Counted from the stretch's first letter, positions 23,465 through 36,899 are shown. The stretch is 64,000 nt of DNA from Saururus chinensis (GCA_035235625.1 CP141144.1:17047014-17111013), one strand, 5' to 3'. The notes: generated from the sequence alone by a model not told the origin. Translations and numbers: made by a program.

Positions 23465-23667
23465 CTCCATCCGTCTCATATTAATAGCTACATTTGAAAA
23501 AATTATAGTTTTTATTAAATAGTGAAGCCTACATCTAAGAAAAGGAAAAAATGATCTTTTGATATTATTTTTTAACCACCCAACTATTTCAATTTAACCA
23601 GATGGAGCTATTAATATGAAACAAACTTTTTTTGCCAAATGGAGCTATTAATTTAGGATGGAGGGAG
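23465..23667. mobile_element. Stowaway MITE
   Basis: A 203-bp element starting CTCCATCCGTCTCATATTAA and ending TTAGGATGGAGGGAG, with TA at both flanks. A second TTAATATGAAACAAA end-like block near 23606 suggests internal rearrangement or a partial second copy. Confidence 0.88.
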
Positions 23668-24869
23668 TATTTATTTAATGGGGTATAATAGCAACATTCT
23701 TACTTAAAAGTATAAACTACCCTAGGGATCACCCTTCCCTTTCACATTCACTTCAATGGTTCAGTTTTTGTAAAATAATTTTGCCATCACTAGTCATGGC
23801 CACAAGAGATGGAAACTTGTGACAATGCTCCACAACCAAATAGCCAGACATGGTCACCTCACATGTATGTGGTTGTTGGAGATGGCCTCCTCTATAATAT
23901 CTTGGGTTTTCAATGAAAAAAATCAACATGGGACTTGTGTTGACATAATTTAAGGGCCAATTTATTGAATTTATACAATAGTCAAAATCACAACTAACGT
24001 AAGATATTTACATTTTATTCATTTGATACCCATCTAAGATCCATGTGTCTTCAATATATTACCATTGTGCACTTTGATATCTTTCTACTTGCAAAGTATG
24101 GGGGTAGTGAATATTTTAAAATATTCCGTAGGATTTATGACAAAGAGCATAAATGATAACATGCAACATGGCTAGCTCATATTTTCTTCAACTATCCGTA
24201 TAACTTAGCCCAATGTGCTTGTAATAGTTACAAACATTAGCACAAATTATCATCTTAATCTTTACCCATCTCAAGTGGAGCCAAGAGAAAATGGAAATGC
24301 TATTTTGGCTTCAAGCACAATTATCATGGAGAACAACCCCAATAATTTCCTTTTTTATAAGCGTTTCTGCATATCATAATCTTATAATGAAAATACATAT
24401 GTGTGCATAATTTAAAAACATATAATCCAACCATAATTTTGGAAAAATCATGCATTTTGAATACTCATCTATCTGACCAAGCATGCATCAAAATGTTAAA
24501 ATTAATTTCCTCAAGAATGATGCTCTTCCCTTCTTTAGAATCCTCTTGATTTTTTGCCTAGCCTCCTCTCAACACCCTTGTCAATAGGTTGACCCTTGTC
24601 ATCAACGCAATCCTCATTGACGTACCCTTTGATGCCTATTGATACCTTGATCATATCAAAAGTTGTCCAAAACTTTAATATTCCCTTGATCTATTTCTTT
24701 TCTTCACCAAAAACACATGCCCGAGGTCAAACGAAATTCCCCCTTTCTTTCTTTGGTCTGTGCCCCTAGAGGTGAAGTCTCAATGACATAATTTTTGAAA
24801 CAAAAAATTAAGAGATATTTTTACATATTAAAAATATTAAAATTAGAATGGATATTTTTTGCTTGGTAA
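23668..24869. other. Intergenic DNA, unclassified
   Basis: No gene recognised. Sequence style suggests old retroelement debris, but nothing specific could be named. Confidence 0.35.
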
Positions 24870-25760
24870 GTCATCGACACCATCCCCAACGTGTTGGTGA
24901 GTGCATCAGTTAGTGATCTTTTCTACTATAGGCAAGCAACAATGTGTCGACAAAAAACATAGGTGAATTTTTTGCTTTAGTCGATAGAATCAATGACACG
25001 TCGGTGTATGGGACAACTTTGTTGATGGGAATAAAAACTGTTGAAGTAGATGGTATGTACTAGATTCAATTGTCTTCCCCTCGCATAAATACCCTTTTGA
25101 TACCCTAAGACCATGATATCTTTGAAAATTGAATTCTAATCAAGGGAAACTATAGGTTCTTCAAAACCGGAAAAAAGAGATCAAATTCTAGGAACTTGGC
25201 ATGTAGCATAGGGAAAGGGTTGGTTGGATTGCTAATCTCAAACCAATTGTATTTTTTAGATTAGAAAAGAAGCATGATTTAAGGATTATAGGTTACTTTC
25301 AGTATTTGGAACTATGATCTTGCATAGAATTATGTTATTTGGGTTGATGTTATATTCACAGTGGTAAATGATGAGTTAAAGATCATGATTTTAGATTGTT
25401 ATGCATTATATGAGTTTAAAATATTTTTATTTGAATGTTCTTTAAAATGTGAATAGCACCAAAATAAGAACTTGTATTCTTCGCTTTGATCATCGACACA
25501 TTCACTAGTACGTCGATGATAATGTTGATTGTTAAGAGAAGATGAATAGTTATTACAATGGACACATGAGTGTACATTGGTGTTATATTGGATATTGGCA
25601 GTGGGATCAACACATCGGTGGCGACGTTGACAAACCTGACTTATTGTAGTCTACTCACTGTTGGTAGGGACCATGTTGATGGGGTATTGATAACCATAGA
25701 TACCAATGTGTTGATGGGATAATTAATGACACCTAGGTTCGTGTTTTAAAGGGTAATTTT
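24870..25760 (+). mobile_element. LTR-like dispersed repeat, copy B (partial)
   Basis: Shares with copies A and C the order: GGTTGGATTGCTAA, AAGCATGATTTAAGG, TGATTGTTAAGAGAAGATGAA, TTGTAGTCTACTCACTG, GTAGGGACCATGTTGATGG. It stops before the microsatellite-bearing half. An old, incomplete copy; ends not resolved. Confidence 0.4.
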
Positions 25761-25814
25761 TCTAATGTTTTTATTACTAATGAGGAATATATTAGTATAA
25801 TTTACTTTAATTTG

Positions 25815-26350
25815 TGTTGGAATGCTTGTATTACAAATTTGTAAAGGGTTGACAGAGTTCTAGTAGTATTAGTCTTTGGTTGGACCCTCTTTCCTATATA
25901 AGAGGCAGATGATTGGTGTAGGTATGAGAGACTCCACATTGAGAAATAAGCAAGAGAGTGTTGAGAGCTATGAAGCGAGTTAGGTAGGGCCTACTTCACA
26001 GAGAGTAGTCCTTTGTGAGTGCAAGGTTGTTCCTTGGGGGCAAGGTAGAGGGATTTGGCCATTGTAATCAAATAAAGAGTTGCTAGGATAAAGATTTTAG
26101 GGCAAAACATTTTTTTCTTATTGTATGGGTCATGAAATTCAGGTAAAAGTTAGGTGAGTAGCCTATTGGTTGCATAGTGCTACCAGGACATCATGGGCTA
26201 GATTCCCTATAAAGAGTTTCCTTGTGACAATTAATTCCATTGTTGGGATCTCGAAAAGACTTGGTGGGTTGTTGAAGGTTTTTTGTTGCATGATGTGATC
26301 AGGCCATCACAAGTCAAATTCTCTACAAAAAGTTTATCCCCATGACACTT
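25815..26350 (+). mobile_element. Probable Copia-type LTR remnant
   Basis: Begins TGTTGGAATGCTTGTATTAC, has a TATA box in CCTATATAAGAGG near 25894 and, downstream, an AATAAAG polyadenylation-like word near 26080. This layout fits an LTR promoter and terminator. No partner LTR or coding part is seen and the right end is not clear. It could be a solo LTR or a truncated copy. Confidence 0.4.
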
Positions 26351-26649
26351 ATCATTATTTAAAAGGCTCATATTTTAAACATATAAACTTAGAAAAGGAA
26401 ATCATACTCTTAAATATTTGAAGTTGGGTTTTTGGATCTCTTCCTTTGGCCTTTTTTTATCAAATACTTCATCTCATTTTTACTCTTTGTACATTGGCCT
26501 CTTAATTCACGAATGAAATCAGGGTTCTAGTTGGACCAAAATGTTATCTACCAAACTTATCATCATCCCATCAAAATGTCCAATGTTTATGCTCTAATTA
26601 TGCTTGACACTTAATGGAGCTGACATCTCAAATATCATATGACATAAAG

Positions 26650-26920
26650 AGAAGCGTTTTTAATATTATATTCTAACAATGAGCCTAATATAAAGAATGA
26701 ACAAGAACGCTTTATCCATGAGATCAATAACATACATGCTAGCCCATATTAGTACTAGTAGTAATGAAGCTAATGTGTGCTAGCCCGTGCGCACTATCTA
26801 TCTCAAATATTAAGGGCTTATATGTATTTCTTATGTTAGGCTCATTGTTAAACGACAACACGACACATGCAATTTTTTATATAAGGCTCTTTATTAGAGA
26901 GAAGCACGAAAAACACTTCC
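26650..26920. mobile_element. MITE of the 9-bp-duplication family (copy 3)
   Basis: Left end AGAAGCGTTTTTAAT and right end CGAAAAACACTTCC, with the family's inner words CATGCTAGCCCATATTAGTA and GCTAATGTGTGCTAGCC. The flanking duplication is degraded, so this copy looks older than the ones at 15.6 and 23.1 kb. Confidence 0.65.
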
Positions 26921-27134
26921 CATATAAAATATATGAAAAAAAATAAAAACTAGACAAAAGAGGCACATACCTAATCAATACTAAGGTGAACCATAAACTT
27001 TCAACCGTAAACCATACTTTTTGACATTAATACACATGCTGACAGTGTAGTCTGTAGGTGAAAAGATTCTTTGGATGAAGTAGGAAGCGCTGAAATAAAA
27101 CAAGAAAGCATGCACATAATGTATATACTACGTA

Positions 27135-29193
27135 CTAAAGGTAAAGATGAGAGGGAAGCCGAGGGTCGCCCATGGCCATCAGGGGAGTTTTCCGGCGGGT
27201 TGTCATCCCACATATCTCATCCATGTCCAAATCGCTGGGTGTCAACTTTCCCGGCAACTTCCAGTGAAATCCATGCAAGATGTTTGAGAAAATCAACTGG
27301 ACGACTTTTAGTGCCAGGCTGTAGGCTGGGCACATCCTTCTCCCTGCTCCAAAAGGCAAAAAGTTGAAGTCCTGGCCTTTCATGTCAACTGAGATCCCCA
27401 AGAACCTCTCTGGTCTAAATTCCTCTGGAGAGTCCCAAATCGTGGGGTCTCTCATGATAGACCATGCACTAATAAGTACTCGCGTCCCCGAAAGGATATC
27501 GTAGCCATCGACTTTGCAGTTCTCTCTAGCCAAGTGTGGTACCATGATTGAGGCGACAGGATGCAATCTGAAGGTCTCTTTGATGACAGCATCAATGTAC
27601 ACCAACTTATCCATGTCCTTCTCCTCCACCCACCTTTCCTTCCCCACCACTCTGTCCAACTCTTCCCACGCTTTGTCCAACATTTGTGGATGTCTCAGTA
27701 GCTCTGTCATCGCCCACTCCACTGCAACTGATGAGGTTTCTGTCCCACCAGCCATCATTTCCTGTTTCAAGCATAGCAATTCAACATCCGGATGTTGTCA
27801 CTCTACTGACTAATCAAGCAGCAATTCTGTAACTGAATTAACACGAGGTTCAATGAAAAAAGGAACCATGGTTATGAGATGCGCTGGAAGCATTTTTGGT
27901 CCGGATTTCCCACAGGAAGAGGAGCTATTCATCGTGAGGATCCACGATGCACAAACTAGCGCACATTAACACATTACACACGCTAATATGCGCTACCATA
28001 CGCAGGGTCAAATTTTCATAATCGCCAGTTTTAAGTTTTCCCAGCCCCAACTATCCTAAGTTCCTTACTATGAGGGATAGGCCCTAAGGCCGTAGTCCAT
28101 CCTGTTGCACGCTAAGGTGTAGTGCTACACTCACTATAACTATAAGATAGTTTGTAATACACGTACGTTGCAACATTTCAGAGGCACAAATACAACAGCA
28201 ATAACCAAATATAAACTGCACATAATGCTCAGTCAAAAAATTTGTCATAAATACCTGCGTGAGGACTAAGACATTCTCCTCACAGAGCTTAATTTCAAGA
28301 TTAGGCTCAACTACTTGCTGCAACAGCACATCAACCATATCTCTTGGGAAAAAATCCTTCGTCTGCGCCCTTCTGGCATTATGTTCATTGATAACGTGCT
28401 CAACAAAGTGGTTAAACTTCTTGCTCACTGCCTTCATCCTCTTAATGTATCCCTGCAAATCTAGGAAGTCAAACCATGGTATGAAATCACCAATGTTGAA
28501 AACCCCATTGAGGTAAAGTAACTCATCAATCATCTCCTTGAACTCTTTCGGTGTGATGATTGAGCTCTGAACCTCGGACTCGTCCAAGTACTTCTTCCCC
28601 AAAACCAAGCGGCTTATAATGTTGAGAGTAACAGTCGAAATCTGATCCCAGAGGTTGATTGGATTACCGGACAGAGTGAATAGGCCTGATACGAGGGCCT
28701 TAACTTCCTCTACGCGGATGTACTCGAATGAGTCAAGGCGGCGAGTGCTGACCAGCTCTAAGGCATAAATTTTGCGTGCTTGACGCCAATAGGGTCCATA
28801 TTGAGACCAGGTCATATTGGAGGAATTGCCGCCAGTGTACTTTCCAGCAGCTGTTTGTGGCCTGGAGGCGAAGTTAATGTCATAAGTCTTGAGTATTTGC
28901 CGTGCCATTTCCATGGAGGAGACTACTATCGCGGGATGGGAACCAAGCCAGAGTTGCATGAGGGGACCAAATTTGAAGGAAAGATCATGGAGTGACCGGT
29001 GGGGCAGGGAACTAATGAGGTTGAGGTTTCCAATGATAGGCCAGGGCTTGGGTCCAGGCGGTAAGTTCAATTTTCGGGGCTGCAGGGCCTTGAACAACAG
29101 AATAGCTGATACACAGAATGCTGCTACATACATAGCCCACATAAGAGATCCCATGACTATGGCAGGGATGGTAGTCTCTGATACACTGATCAT
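27135..29193 (-). CDS. Cytochrome P450, CYP71 clan, CYP92-like
   Basis: Membrane-anchored haem monooxygenase of the endoplasmic reticulum. Exon 1 is 28255-29193, exon 2 is 27135-27761, joined in phase 0 by a 493-nt GT-AG intron at the position usual for the CYP71 clan; the product is 521 aa. Seen in order: N-terminal hydrophobic anchor (about 10-36), hinge LPPGPKPWPIIGN (44-56), helix C WRQARK, I-helix AGGTETS (316-322), KETFRLHP (374-381), FRPERF (428-433) and haem loop FGAGRRMCPAYSLA with Cys457. RPQTAAGKYT, QGYIKRMK and the DLDMDEICGMTT-like tail resemble CYP92 enzymes, some of which make homoterpenes (DMNT/TMTT) or hydroxylate other small molecules; the substrate cannot be read from sequence. 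Oddity: the haem motif ends CPA where CPG is usual. The frame is otherwise intact, so it is probably functional. Confidence 0.92.
27887..28041. mobile_element. MITE remnant in the P450 intron (copy 4)
   Basis: GGAAGCATTTTTGGTCC at the left, a decayed AGTTTTCCC at the right, and between them CTAGCGCACATTAACAC with CGCTAATATGCGCTACCATACGC, the inner palindrome words of the MITE family. It occupies about a third of the intron, clear of both splice sites. Ends are worn and no duplication is readable. Confidence 0.5.
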
Positions 29194-29199
29194 CTGATA

Positions 29200-32100
29200 G
29201 CATCAATCAAAAAGCAGCAAGAGCAGCCTCAGTAATACTAATTCGAAGAACATACAAATTACAAAATTCAAGCAGACAACTTTGTGACAAGAAGTCTCTG
29301 ATCATGCTTCTGTTCTTTCTTTATTTCTCCCCCAAAGTCAAAAATCCAATGCTCAATCAGACTAGCTCTGCTGGGAGAAGCTTCTTTAGAGATTCAACAT
29401 TTCAAAGTATTTTGCTTACTTTGTTTGCACCCCCACTTCCCACAAATGAAGGAGCGTATAAAAAAGACCCAGAAGAGAGCAATAAGGAATATCAAAAGGA
29501 ATCTAGCTACTACAGAACTGAAGAAATTTTGGTGATTCTATCCAGTTTTAAGTGGAAACCAAATATTATCTTGTCTGGTACGTAATGAACTTGCAAAATC
29601 CACCCACAACAAAGCAGCAGTAAAATCTGAGAAAAAACCGTACGAACAAAAAAAACTGAGAAAAAAAAACACAAGATTTATAGAGCAGTAACTAAAGAAG
29701 CAGAATTTTATCTTTTAGGGAACCTGGGAGTGATCGCCACTCGGAGAAAATGCTTGATCTTTAAAGCCTTATTGGGTTCACTATCCTCAGCGTGCTCAAT
29801 TTGCTCAAGCTTGAGTGCTAGGGTGCTACTGTGCAAACTCTACTCATTGTCAATTGTGTCCATAATATAATGGCTCTAGATTCTCAAGTATGGACTTAAC
29901 CAAAAATAAAATTCTGGACTTAACCAAAAAAGATAAAAGGAGATTAGCAGTTAAGTATGTGCTGAAATTTAATTAAAAAAGGCATTACGAGAGCCTTGTA
30001 TAAAATTTACCAAATGGAGAAATTTTAGGAGAGGATGGGCTCATGCCTGACTGCGTGAGCCTAAGCTCTACTAGCCGTCAAATCTAAATCTGATGGCCCA
30101 TAAAGGCTGAGCTCACACACAACTGCTAGCATATAACTTTTAAAGTATATAACCCTTTTTCTTTGCACCACATTATATTGCATAACCCAATGGATTGATC
30201 TTCATGGTCTTTTATGTGTTGGGCACTATACATCAATGGTATAAATGTGGTGAAATAGATGTAGTGTGAAATTTGCATAAAGAATAGAATTGCTCTAAAG
30301 TTTATCCCTTTAAATAAAACGTTGAGTCACTTTAGCATGCGACTCATCTAGCAGGGTGTGTGCTAAGCTCAATGGAAATCATCATGGCTTTGATAGGATG
30401 ACACATGTTACTAAAAAAGCATGCTAATTTGAATCACTTGCCCATCCCTTGAAATAATAGGCATGCTCAAATTTTGATTCAATGGCTTCCAATGCGCTTA
30501 GCATGCATGCGGCTGATATAGCATGCGCACACTAACTTTTCCTTATAAATGTTATACGTAAGCCTATAAAACTATCCTATACAAAAATTGATTTTTTTTC
30601 TTTGGAGGGAACCAAGTATGACAGTTTGATCTTCATGTAGCGTGTTTTGTGTCTTTTTTTTGTTAGCAATAATTGTGCTTCGTCTAATTAATTGAAAGGG
30701 TTTTCACAAAAAAAATCGCTTAATTGAAAGTGTTGATGACAATTGACATGTGAATACTTTTATCCTTAGCCCCCAAAATTTCACTTACCCCATTGGTAAT
30801 TTACCCATCGACAACACCAAAATTTGTTGCATATGCAGTGGGTGTCGGTCAGGTTTGGGAAACCCGATTCCTGTAGAAAAGTCTAAACCGGAGTATGAAC
30901 TTGACCCGACCCAATTTGGCTTACAAAAAATTATTTCTTTAGTAAAATAAAAAATACTATTCGATTATAAAAGTAAAATACAAGGCTTAAATAGTAATTT
31001 GGTTACTTCTCACCCACCAAGAAAAGCATGTGTTATCATAAACAGAAAAACATAAGGGCTTCTTTGCTATACCCTAAACCGGTTGGGGTGGGTTGGGTTA
31101 GAAGGTTGGGTCCACTGAAACCCAGACTCGACCCATTGTAATTATTCATGTCCAAATTTTATATTTAACTTTATACCAATAAGGTTGGGTTAGGTTAGGT
31201 TGGGTCGAATTATTTTAAAAACTTGACCTAGATACTATCCCTACTCATATTTACCACCAGTGTAAAATAAAAAAACAAAAACAAAAAAAAGTGCCCGGGT
31301 GCCCCGTAGCCATGAGATGAAAATCCCATGGCTAGAGGCAAAATAGGCCTGCCCCCTACAATGTAGGGTGTCACACGATGTATGCTCCGGGAACATATAA
31401 ACAACTCCCTAATAAAAATAATAGAACTAAAACTTTGCTCAAGAGGAAAAGAAAATTCACAGAAGAAAAAACTCGAGGGGGAAGACTAACTTACTAAGAG
31501 AGAAGAACTGGCTTGATTCCAAGTCAAGTTGGCTTGCTCATTTTCTCACATGATATTTATAAAAAAAAATCATAAAGACTCCATAATGACTCAACTAACT
31601 CCACAACCAACTAATACAATAATACCACCAAGCGAGTGCCTGTACCAAGAAGGAATCTAAGGGATAAACTAAACAAACAGAAATAAGCTCAGGAAGGGCG
31701 CTGAACAGTGAACATCTAGAGGGCCACATGGTCCACCTAAAAACACTTCATTAAATATTCAGGCTTTTATGAACTTGGCCTTGACGTTTTAATTTTTTTT
31801 TTAAAGTTTTATATTACCTAGCCAAAGAAGCCCAAATTTTATGTTTTTTAGTTTTGAAGATTAACTATTATAAAATTCGAACTTATACAATATCTAAGAA
31901 ATATGTACCTGCAATACCCTTTGAGTTAGGATTTATTATATTGTATAAATTGAACAAAATGTCGCATTTACCTAGAAATGACCGACCGTTGAGTGCAAGT
32001 TATGATTTTCGAACGATGATTTTCAAAGTCTGACAAGTGAGAAACAAAAGTACAGTGGGAGGTTCAATTTTTGACCATATTTTCAAAATTTAACCCGTCA

Positions 32101-32380
32101 AGTGAGGTTGCTACCATGAAGCAAGTTCTAGCCATGAAATGAGGTTTGGTCCGAGGGTATACTAACGCACCATCTGGAAAGAAGTGATTTGCGTTAAAGG
32201 TTAGCAACCCATCAAGGGGTTAGTTTGGTGAAGCTCAGTGGCATCAACTAGACAGTGACTTCCGTGTTAATGACCTAATACTCAATCTCTAGTTTTTTCA
32301 TAGGTTCAAATACACAATGATTCATAATTGTGCTATGAGGCACACAATAGTCAATACAAACATACACATGCGCAATACAT
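29200..32380. other. Region upstream of the P450, repeats but no gene
   Basis: The P450 promoter must lie in the first part, but no convincing TATA box or named element could be fixed. A hairpin GGCTCATGCCTGACTGCGTGAGCC lies near 30038. The 30930-31250 stretch is part of a dispersed repeat (GGTTGGGT/TTAGGTTGGG words, shared start with 8430-8620). The remaining open frames have no motif. Confidence 0.4.
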
Positions 32381-32663
32381 AGACATATTATCAATAATAC
32401 AATAAACAAAATATTGTTTTATCTATAAAACTATATACGACATTGATAAGTCATGCTATTGTGTATGAGAAGCATACATTATGTTATTAATAATACGATA
32501 TACGATATACGATATATGATATTGAAAAGTTGTGTTATCATGTACGAAAAAGCATCCTATCGTATTAAAGATAACACAATCTATGAATTTAGCGTGTTTT
32601 TGAATGCTATTTGCACAGTTACATATTGTTAATTAACATAACCTTTTGATTTTGGTCATGATT

Positions 32664-32841
<178 letters not shown>

Positions 32842-32989
32842 CATCTTTACAAATGAAGGCTACAAGAATAAGTCAAATGGCAAAAGAAGTGAAGGCCTTA
32901 GAAATGAAGAAGAAGAGAATTATTGGAGGAGACTGGGGCTGGGAACAAACAGTTTCCCTGGTGGACTTTGATGATTAAAAGACCTCATT

Positions 32990-33600
32990 GAATCGAGGTT
33001 GGGTTGTAAGGCAATTTTGGAGGAGACTAACTTCTACCTGATATATGATTGCAAACACATCATAATCTCTAGACCGCTTCGAGACATTCTAATAGGTGAG
33101 CGTGATGACTCACAAGAGGTGTTCAACATCCGAGTGAAAATAGTATATCTCCTCACGGAGGAAGATGTCACACTCCTCATAGAGTTGAGGGTGAAAGGAA
33201 ACCAGTTGAAGTTAGACAATGACAATTAGAAGGTTTCCCAAGGCAAGGGATAATTCTTCAAAAGGTTCTTCGAGGGGAAGCGGCCAGAGAAAAATCTCAT
33301 TGAAGAAATTTTGAAAGAAGTGGCAAAAAACATGCATGTTGTCTCAAACGAAGACTTAACATGCTTGACCATCTTGCACATGGGGGCCCTCGTATTATTC
33401 ACATAGAGAAACATATTCATCTCCCCATCTCTGTGTAACTTCCTCGATGACCTGGCTATTGTGGGGAGGTACAACTGAGCGGAAGCAGTTCATGACATGC
33501 TCTATTGCGACATATCCTCAGCCCACCGTAATTCAAGAGTAGAGAAGATGAGCGCTATGCCACAACCAATATTCTCATTGGGGCTTCATTCATGCTACAT
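32990..33600 (+). pseudogene. Plant mobile domain / DUF1985-like coding remnant
   Basis: The plus strand reads FNIRVKIVYLLTEEDVTLLI then ELRVKGNQLKL, reminiscent of the T-LEDVALLLGL-V-G signature of the plant mobile domain (PMD, MAIN-like proteins). It continues RFFEGKRPEKNLIEEILKEV, then LTCLTILHMGALVLFT and PSLCNFLDDLAIVGRYN, the pattern of the middle part of PMD/DUF1985 proteins carried by Mutator-like elements. Stops interrupt it, so it is not a working gene. Similarity is by eye and moderate; a fragment of another transposon-borne gene is possible. Confidence 0.4.
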
Positions 33601-34249
33601 GTAAAATTTCGTATTATTGATAACATGATTAATTATATTAACATAGACTTGATAACATAACCGCATATTAGCATTTTAAGTATATCGTGTTATTAATAAC
33701 ACGCTATTTTGATTAGCATATTTTAGATAACACATTAATTTGATTTGCATGTTATTGATCACATGCTAGTTAGGTTAGCGTGTTTTCTATAACACAATAA
33801 ATTACTCTATCATGTATCTTCAATTACATTATGTGATTATTTCGTGTAATCAATGTTACAATTAGTTTAATAAACATGTTATCGATTACATGATATATAT
33901 GACATTGGATCACTATTAACGAGATTGTTTTGCTAACATAGGTGTGGCTTTTTTAATACACTTCTATATGGGTGCCAAGTTCCCCTCCATTTAGTCTGAG
34001 GTGCAAGAAGTGGCTCAGGTTTACCTAATTGTTGACAGCTGATGTGGAGGTGGTTTAGATTAATCCAATGCCGAGGTCGATGCCTAGGAGACTATGTTGG
34101 CAAGATGGTTGGAGAGTAGGGAGCTGCCATACAATAAATATCATGTTCATACATCAATGCAACAAGAAGCGTTATTGATAATAAAAGGCTGCTATTTCCC
34201 ACATAACATTTAATGCTGACCCTCATGGTCACCTACTAGCCACCCAGCA

Positions 34250-34760
34250 CCCCATGCCTTCTCTTCCTCTTCTTCTCCAGCAACAGTGTCAACAGTCAGC
34301 AGCCAGTTATCAACTTTTTTCTTCTACAAACAAAATCCAATCATTGTCAGCTAGGTCCAGGGCGCTTGCACTGGGCAGAGCCAGATCTAGTTCGGCCAAC
34401 CCTAGCTAGCCTACTGCAGGCAGGATGGGGATGCAACTAGGCAGGGCAAGGCAGCCCTGACCAGTTTGCAGCAGGGGGACCCGCTGAGATCTAGCCTTGG
34501 CCAACCCACTTGGGGGCGAGTTGGGGGTAGCTACGAGGTGGGTTAGGGTGGCCCTAGACAACCCGTGATGGGGGTGGTGAGGGCGGCCCTAGAAGGGCTA
34601 TAGCGAGCTGGCCAACCCTCTAGAATGGCCTAGCCAGTGGCATGTGACTAATCCGGCCCATGGCCAGTGGAGTTGTCCCCTTTTAGTGGGTGGCAAAGAA
34701 GAAAGAGAAGAAAAAAAAAGGAGGGGAAGAGGGGGCTTGCATGAGAAATTTTTATATTTT
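34250..34760. repeat. GC-rich repeat island
   Basis: Repeated GGCCAACCC, CCAGATCTAG, GTGGGTTAGGGTGGCCCTAG and GCGGCCCTAGAAGGGC words, ending on the plus strand with a purine run. Its minus strand starts with the TTCTT pyrimidine run and CCACTGGCCATGGGCC of the island at 18.3 kb, so the two are probably the same family in opposite orientation. Confidence 0.4.
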
Positions 34761-36880
34761 ATTGTAGTGTAAAGTAGTAGGGAGGCTTTGAGGAAATATG
34801 GGGAAAATAGCATTGTTCTATACAATATTCCTTGAAGATTACTCGTTTTAGTTAACAATTTATATATATTCAACTTGAGAAGCATCCAAACCTTCCAAAT
34901 GAAAATTGAATACCTAGCTGTCAGTTACATTTAATGAAATCTTTCAACTGGTTATCGTCGATACCTCTTCGAAGTAGTTGACCGCAAATATGCATATGGC
35001 ATAGGCCTTGGAAGCTATACATATTGCAGCTCCCACAAAGCCCTTAAGCTCAAGAAAAATCCTAAAGTAATGGTGAACCACATGCAAATTTTCTAGATTA
35101 TGTCATTACTCAGAGCATTGAGATTTCATCACATCCAATTTATAGCCATCATGTTGTCTATAATCCATTTCATTACCACTTTTTATCTTGTTTACATGTT
35201 GATATACTTCTCATGCCTAACCCATCCCATAAAGAGTTTGAGTCTAAAAATACACATGGCATGTCATACAATCTCACAATATCAAATCATGCTAGTCATT
35301 TGTACATGGTCTCCAAAATAATAATTTCCCATATAGGTAGCATATGTAGCATGTTTATATTGCAGAAAGTATACTCACCCTTGCATTGTTACCCCCAATC
35401 ATGCATATTCTCACATAGTATTCATATTATACTATTTAGCCATCTAAGGATACCTATGATACATAGGTCATACATAGAAGCATATGAAAACTTTGCCAAT
35501 TTCTATCTTATTACCCCCAAAATGTGGAAACTCATTCCCTCCCCATGGCACACATATATGGTTGAAAACATGCCAAAAAACAATTGGCCAACTTCTAACT
35601 ATGTGCTATATTACATAAGCCTAATTTTTATTATGTGGTTCATTTCAATTTTTAAGAAAAATACCAACAGACCTCATAAGTATGAAACTTGAATATGAAC
35701 AAATTGGAAGAATTTAGTGTTCAAAAATATTTCCTGGATTCAATCTGATAAAGGAAAATATTTAAGTAGTAGTTTAAAAAATTACTACACAACACGGGCA
35801 TTCTTGTGCAAACAAGAAACTAAGGCCATAACTCAGTAAAAAGAACTCAAATTGACTCAGGGTTTTTTCAATTAATCAAAGATACATGGAACTGAGTTCA
35901 CAAGAAATTTGGGATAAAAAAATTTCAGTTTTGTCATCAAAATCACTTTGAAATACCTCATCACAGAAATAAGATTCTAAACCAATAAAGCTTACAAAAA
36001 TCTAATAATTCAAGTCAGACTAGGAAATTTTTCCAAAATTGCAAGGTGATAGTCAACATGAAACTAAGTGTCCACTAATTTTGTGGGGTCAAACTATAAG
36101 GAAATGCTCCAAAATGAAGTTGGGAAATTGAGACAATGCCAACCTTCAAAAATTGGGCTCCAAAAAATAGAAACTCTTGAATAGGAAATATTGGAGATGG
36201 CCTCTTAAATTTTTACTAGAACGAACTGAAATTGTTCTCAAAGAGAAGAAAAACTTCTACCTAAGGCTCAATGAAATTCGCAGCAAAGGAACTGAATGGA
36301 ACATGACATATTTCTGGATGAACTAGAATCAACCATAACAACTTAGAAAGCTTTTATGAAAACACCAATAAGTCTAGGCTTTACAAGTACATGGATAAAA
36401 TTTCATCTTTTCTCATGCAAGCAAAACCTTAGCTAACATTCTACTACTTTGATCATCAACATAGCATGAAATTCTTAGCAAAAACACTCTAAACTTGACT
36501 CCAACTAGCATCAATGTCTAGTGAAAATGTAGAGTAGTTCCTACCTTTGATGAGAGAAAGTCTCTACCAAATGGTTGACAAAGCCCTCTTGCTCCTATGC
36601 TTGCACTGATTTGACAAACCCACTCCAAAGCTTCAACCCAAGAAGGTTTTTAATGGATAATTGATGGAGAAGCAAGCAAGCAAGCCATAGGGGGAAGAAG
36701 GGAGAGGAGGCATACAAGAGAGACAGAGATGACATAGAATTGGTGTCGGGAAAGAGATGGGTTGGTCTCTTTATGTAGGGTGGTTTCCCAAATGGAGAGG
36801 ATTTCTAATTTGATTTACTCTCCCACTTCCAGCTAATCAGAATTTGTACCAACCAAAGCTGAAATTTTCTAACTAAAATA
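34761..36880. other. Retroelement-like non-coding DNA, unclassified
   Basis: No gene. The 35340-36780 part has features common in antisense long LTRs (TATACTCACCCTTGCATTG near 35370, a GCCATAACTCAGTAAAAAGA block near 35825), so it may belong to the LTR-like copy C that follows. Boundaries not established. Confidence 0.35.
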
Positions 36881-36899
36881 GGATATTTTAATATCATTC

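Noticed and set aside
29012-29206. Alternative minus-strand start upstream of the P450
   Set aside because: It is in another frame; the family-like anchor and hinge are only in the frame starting at 29193.
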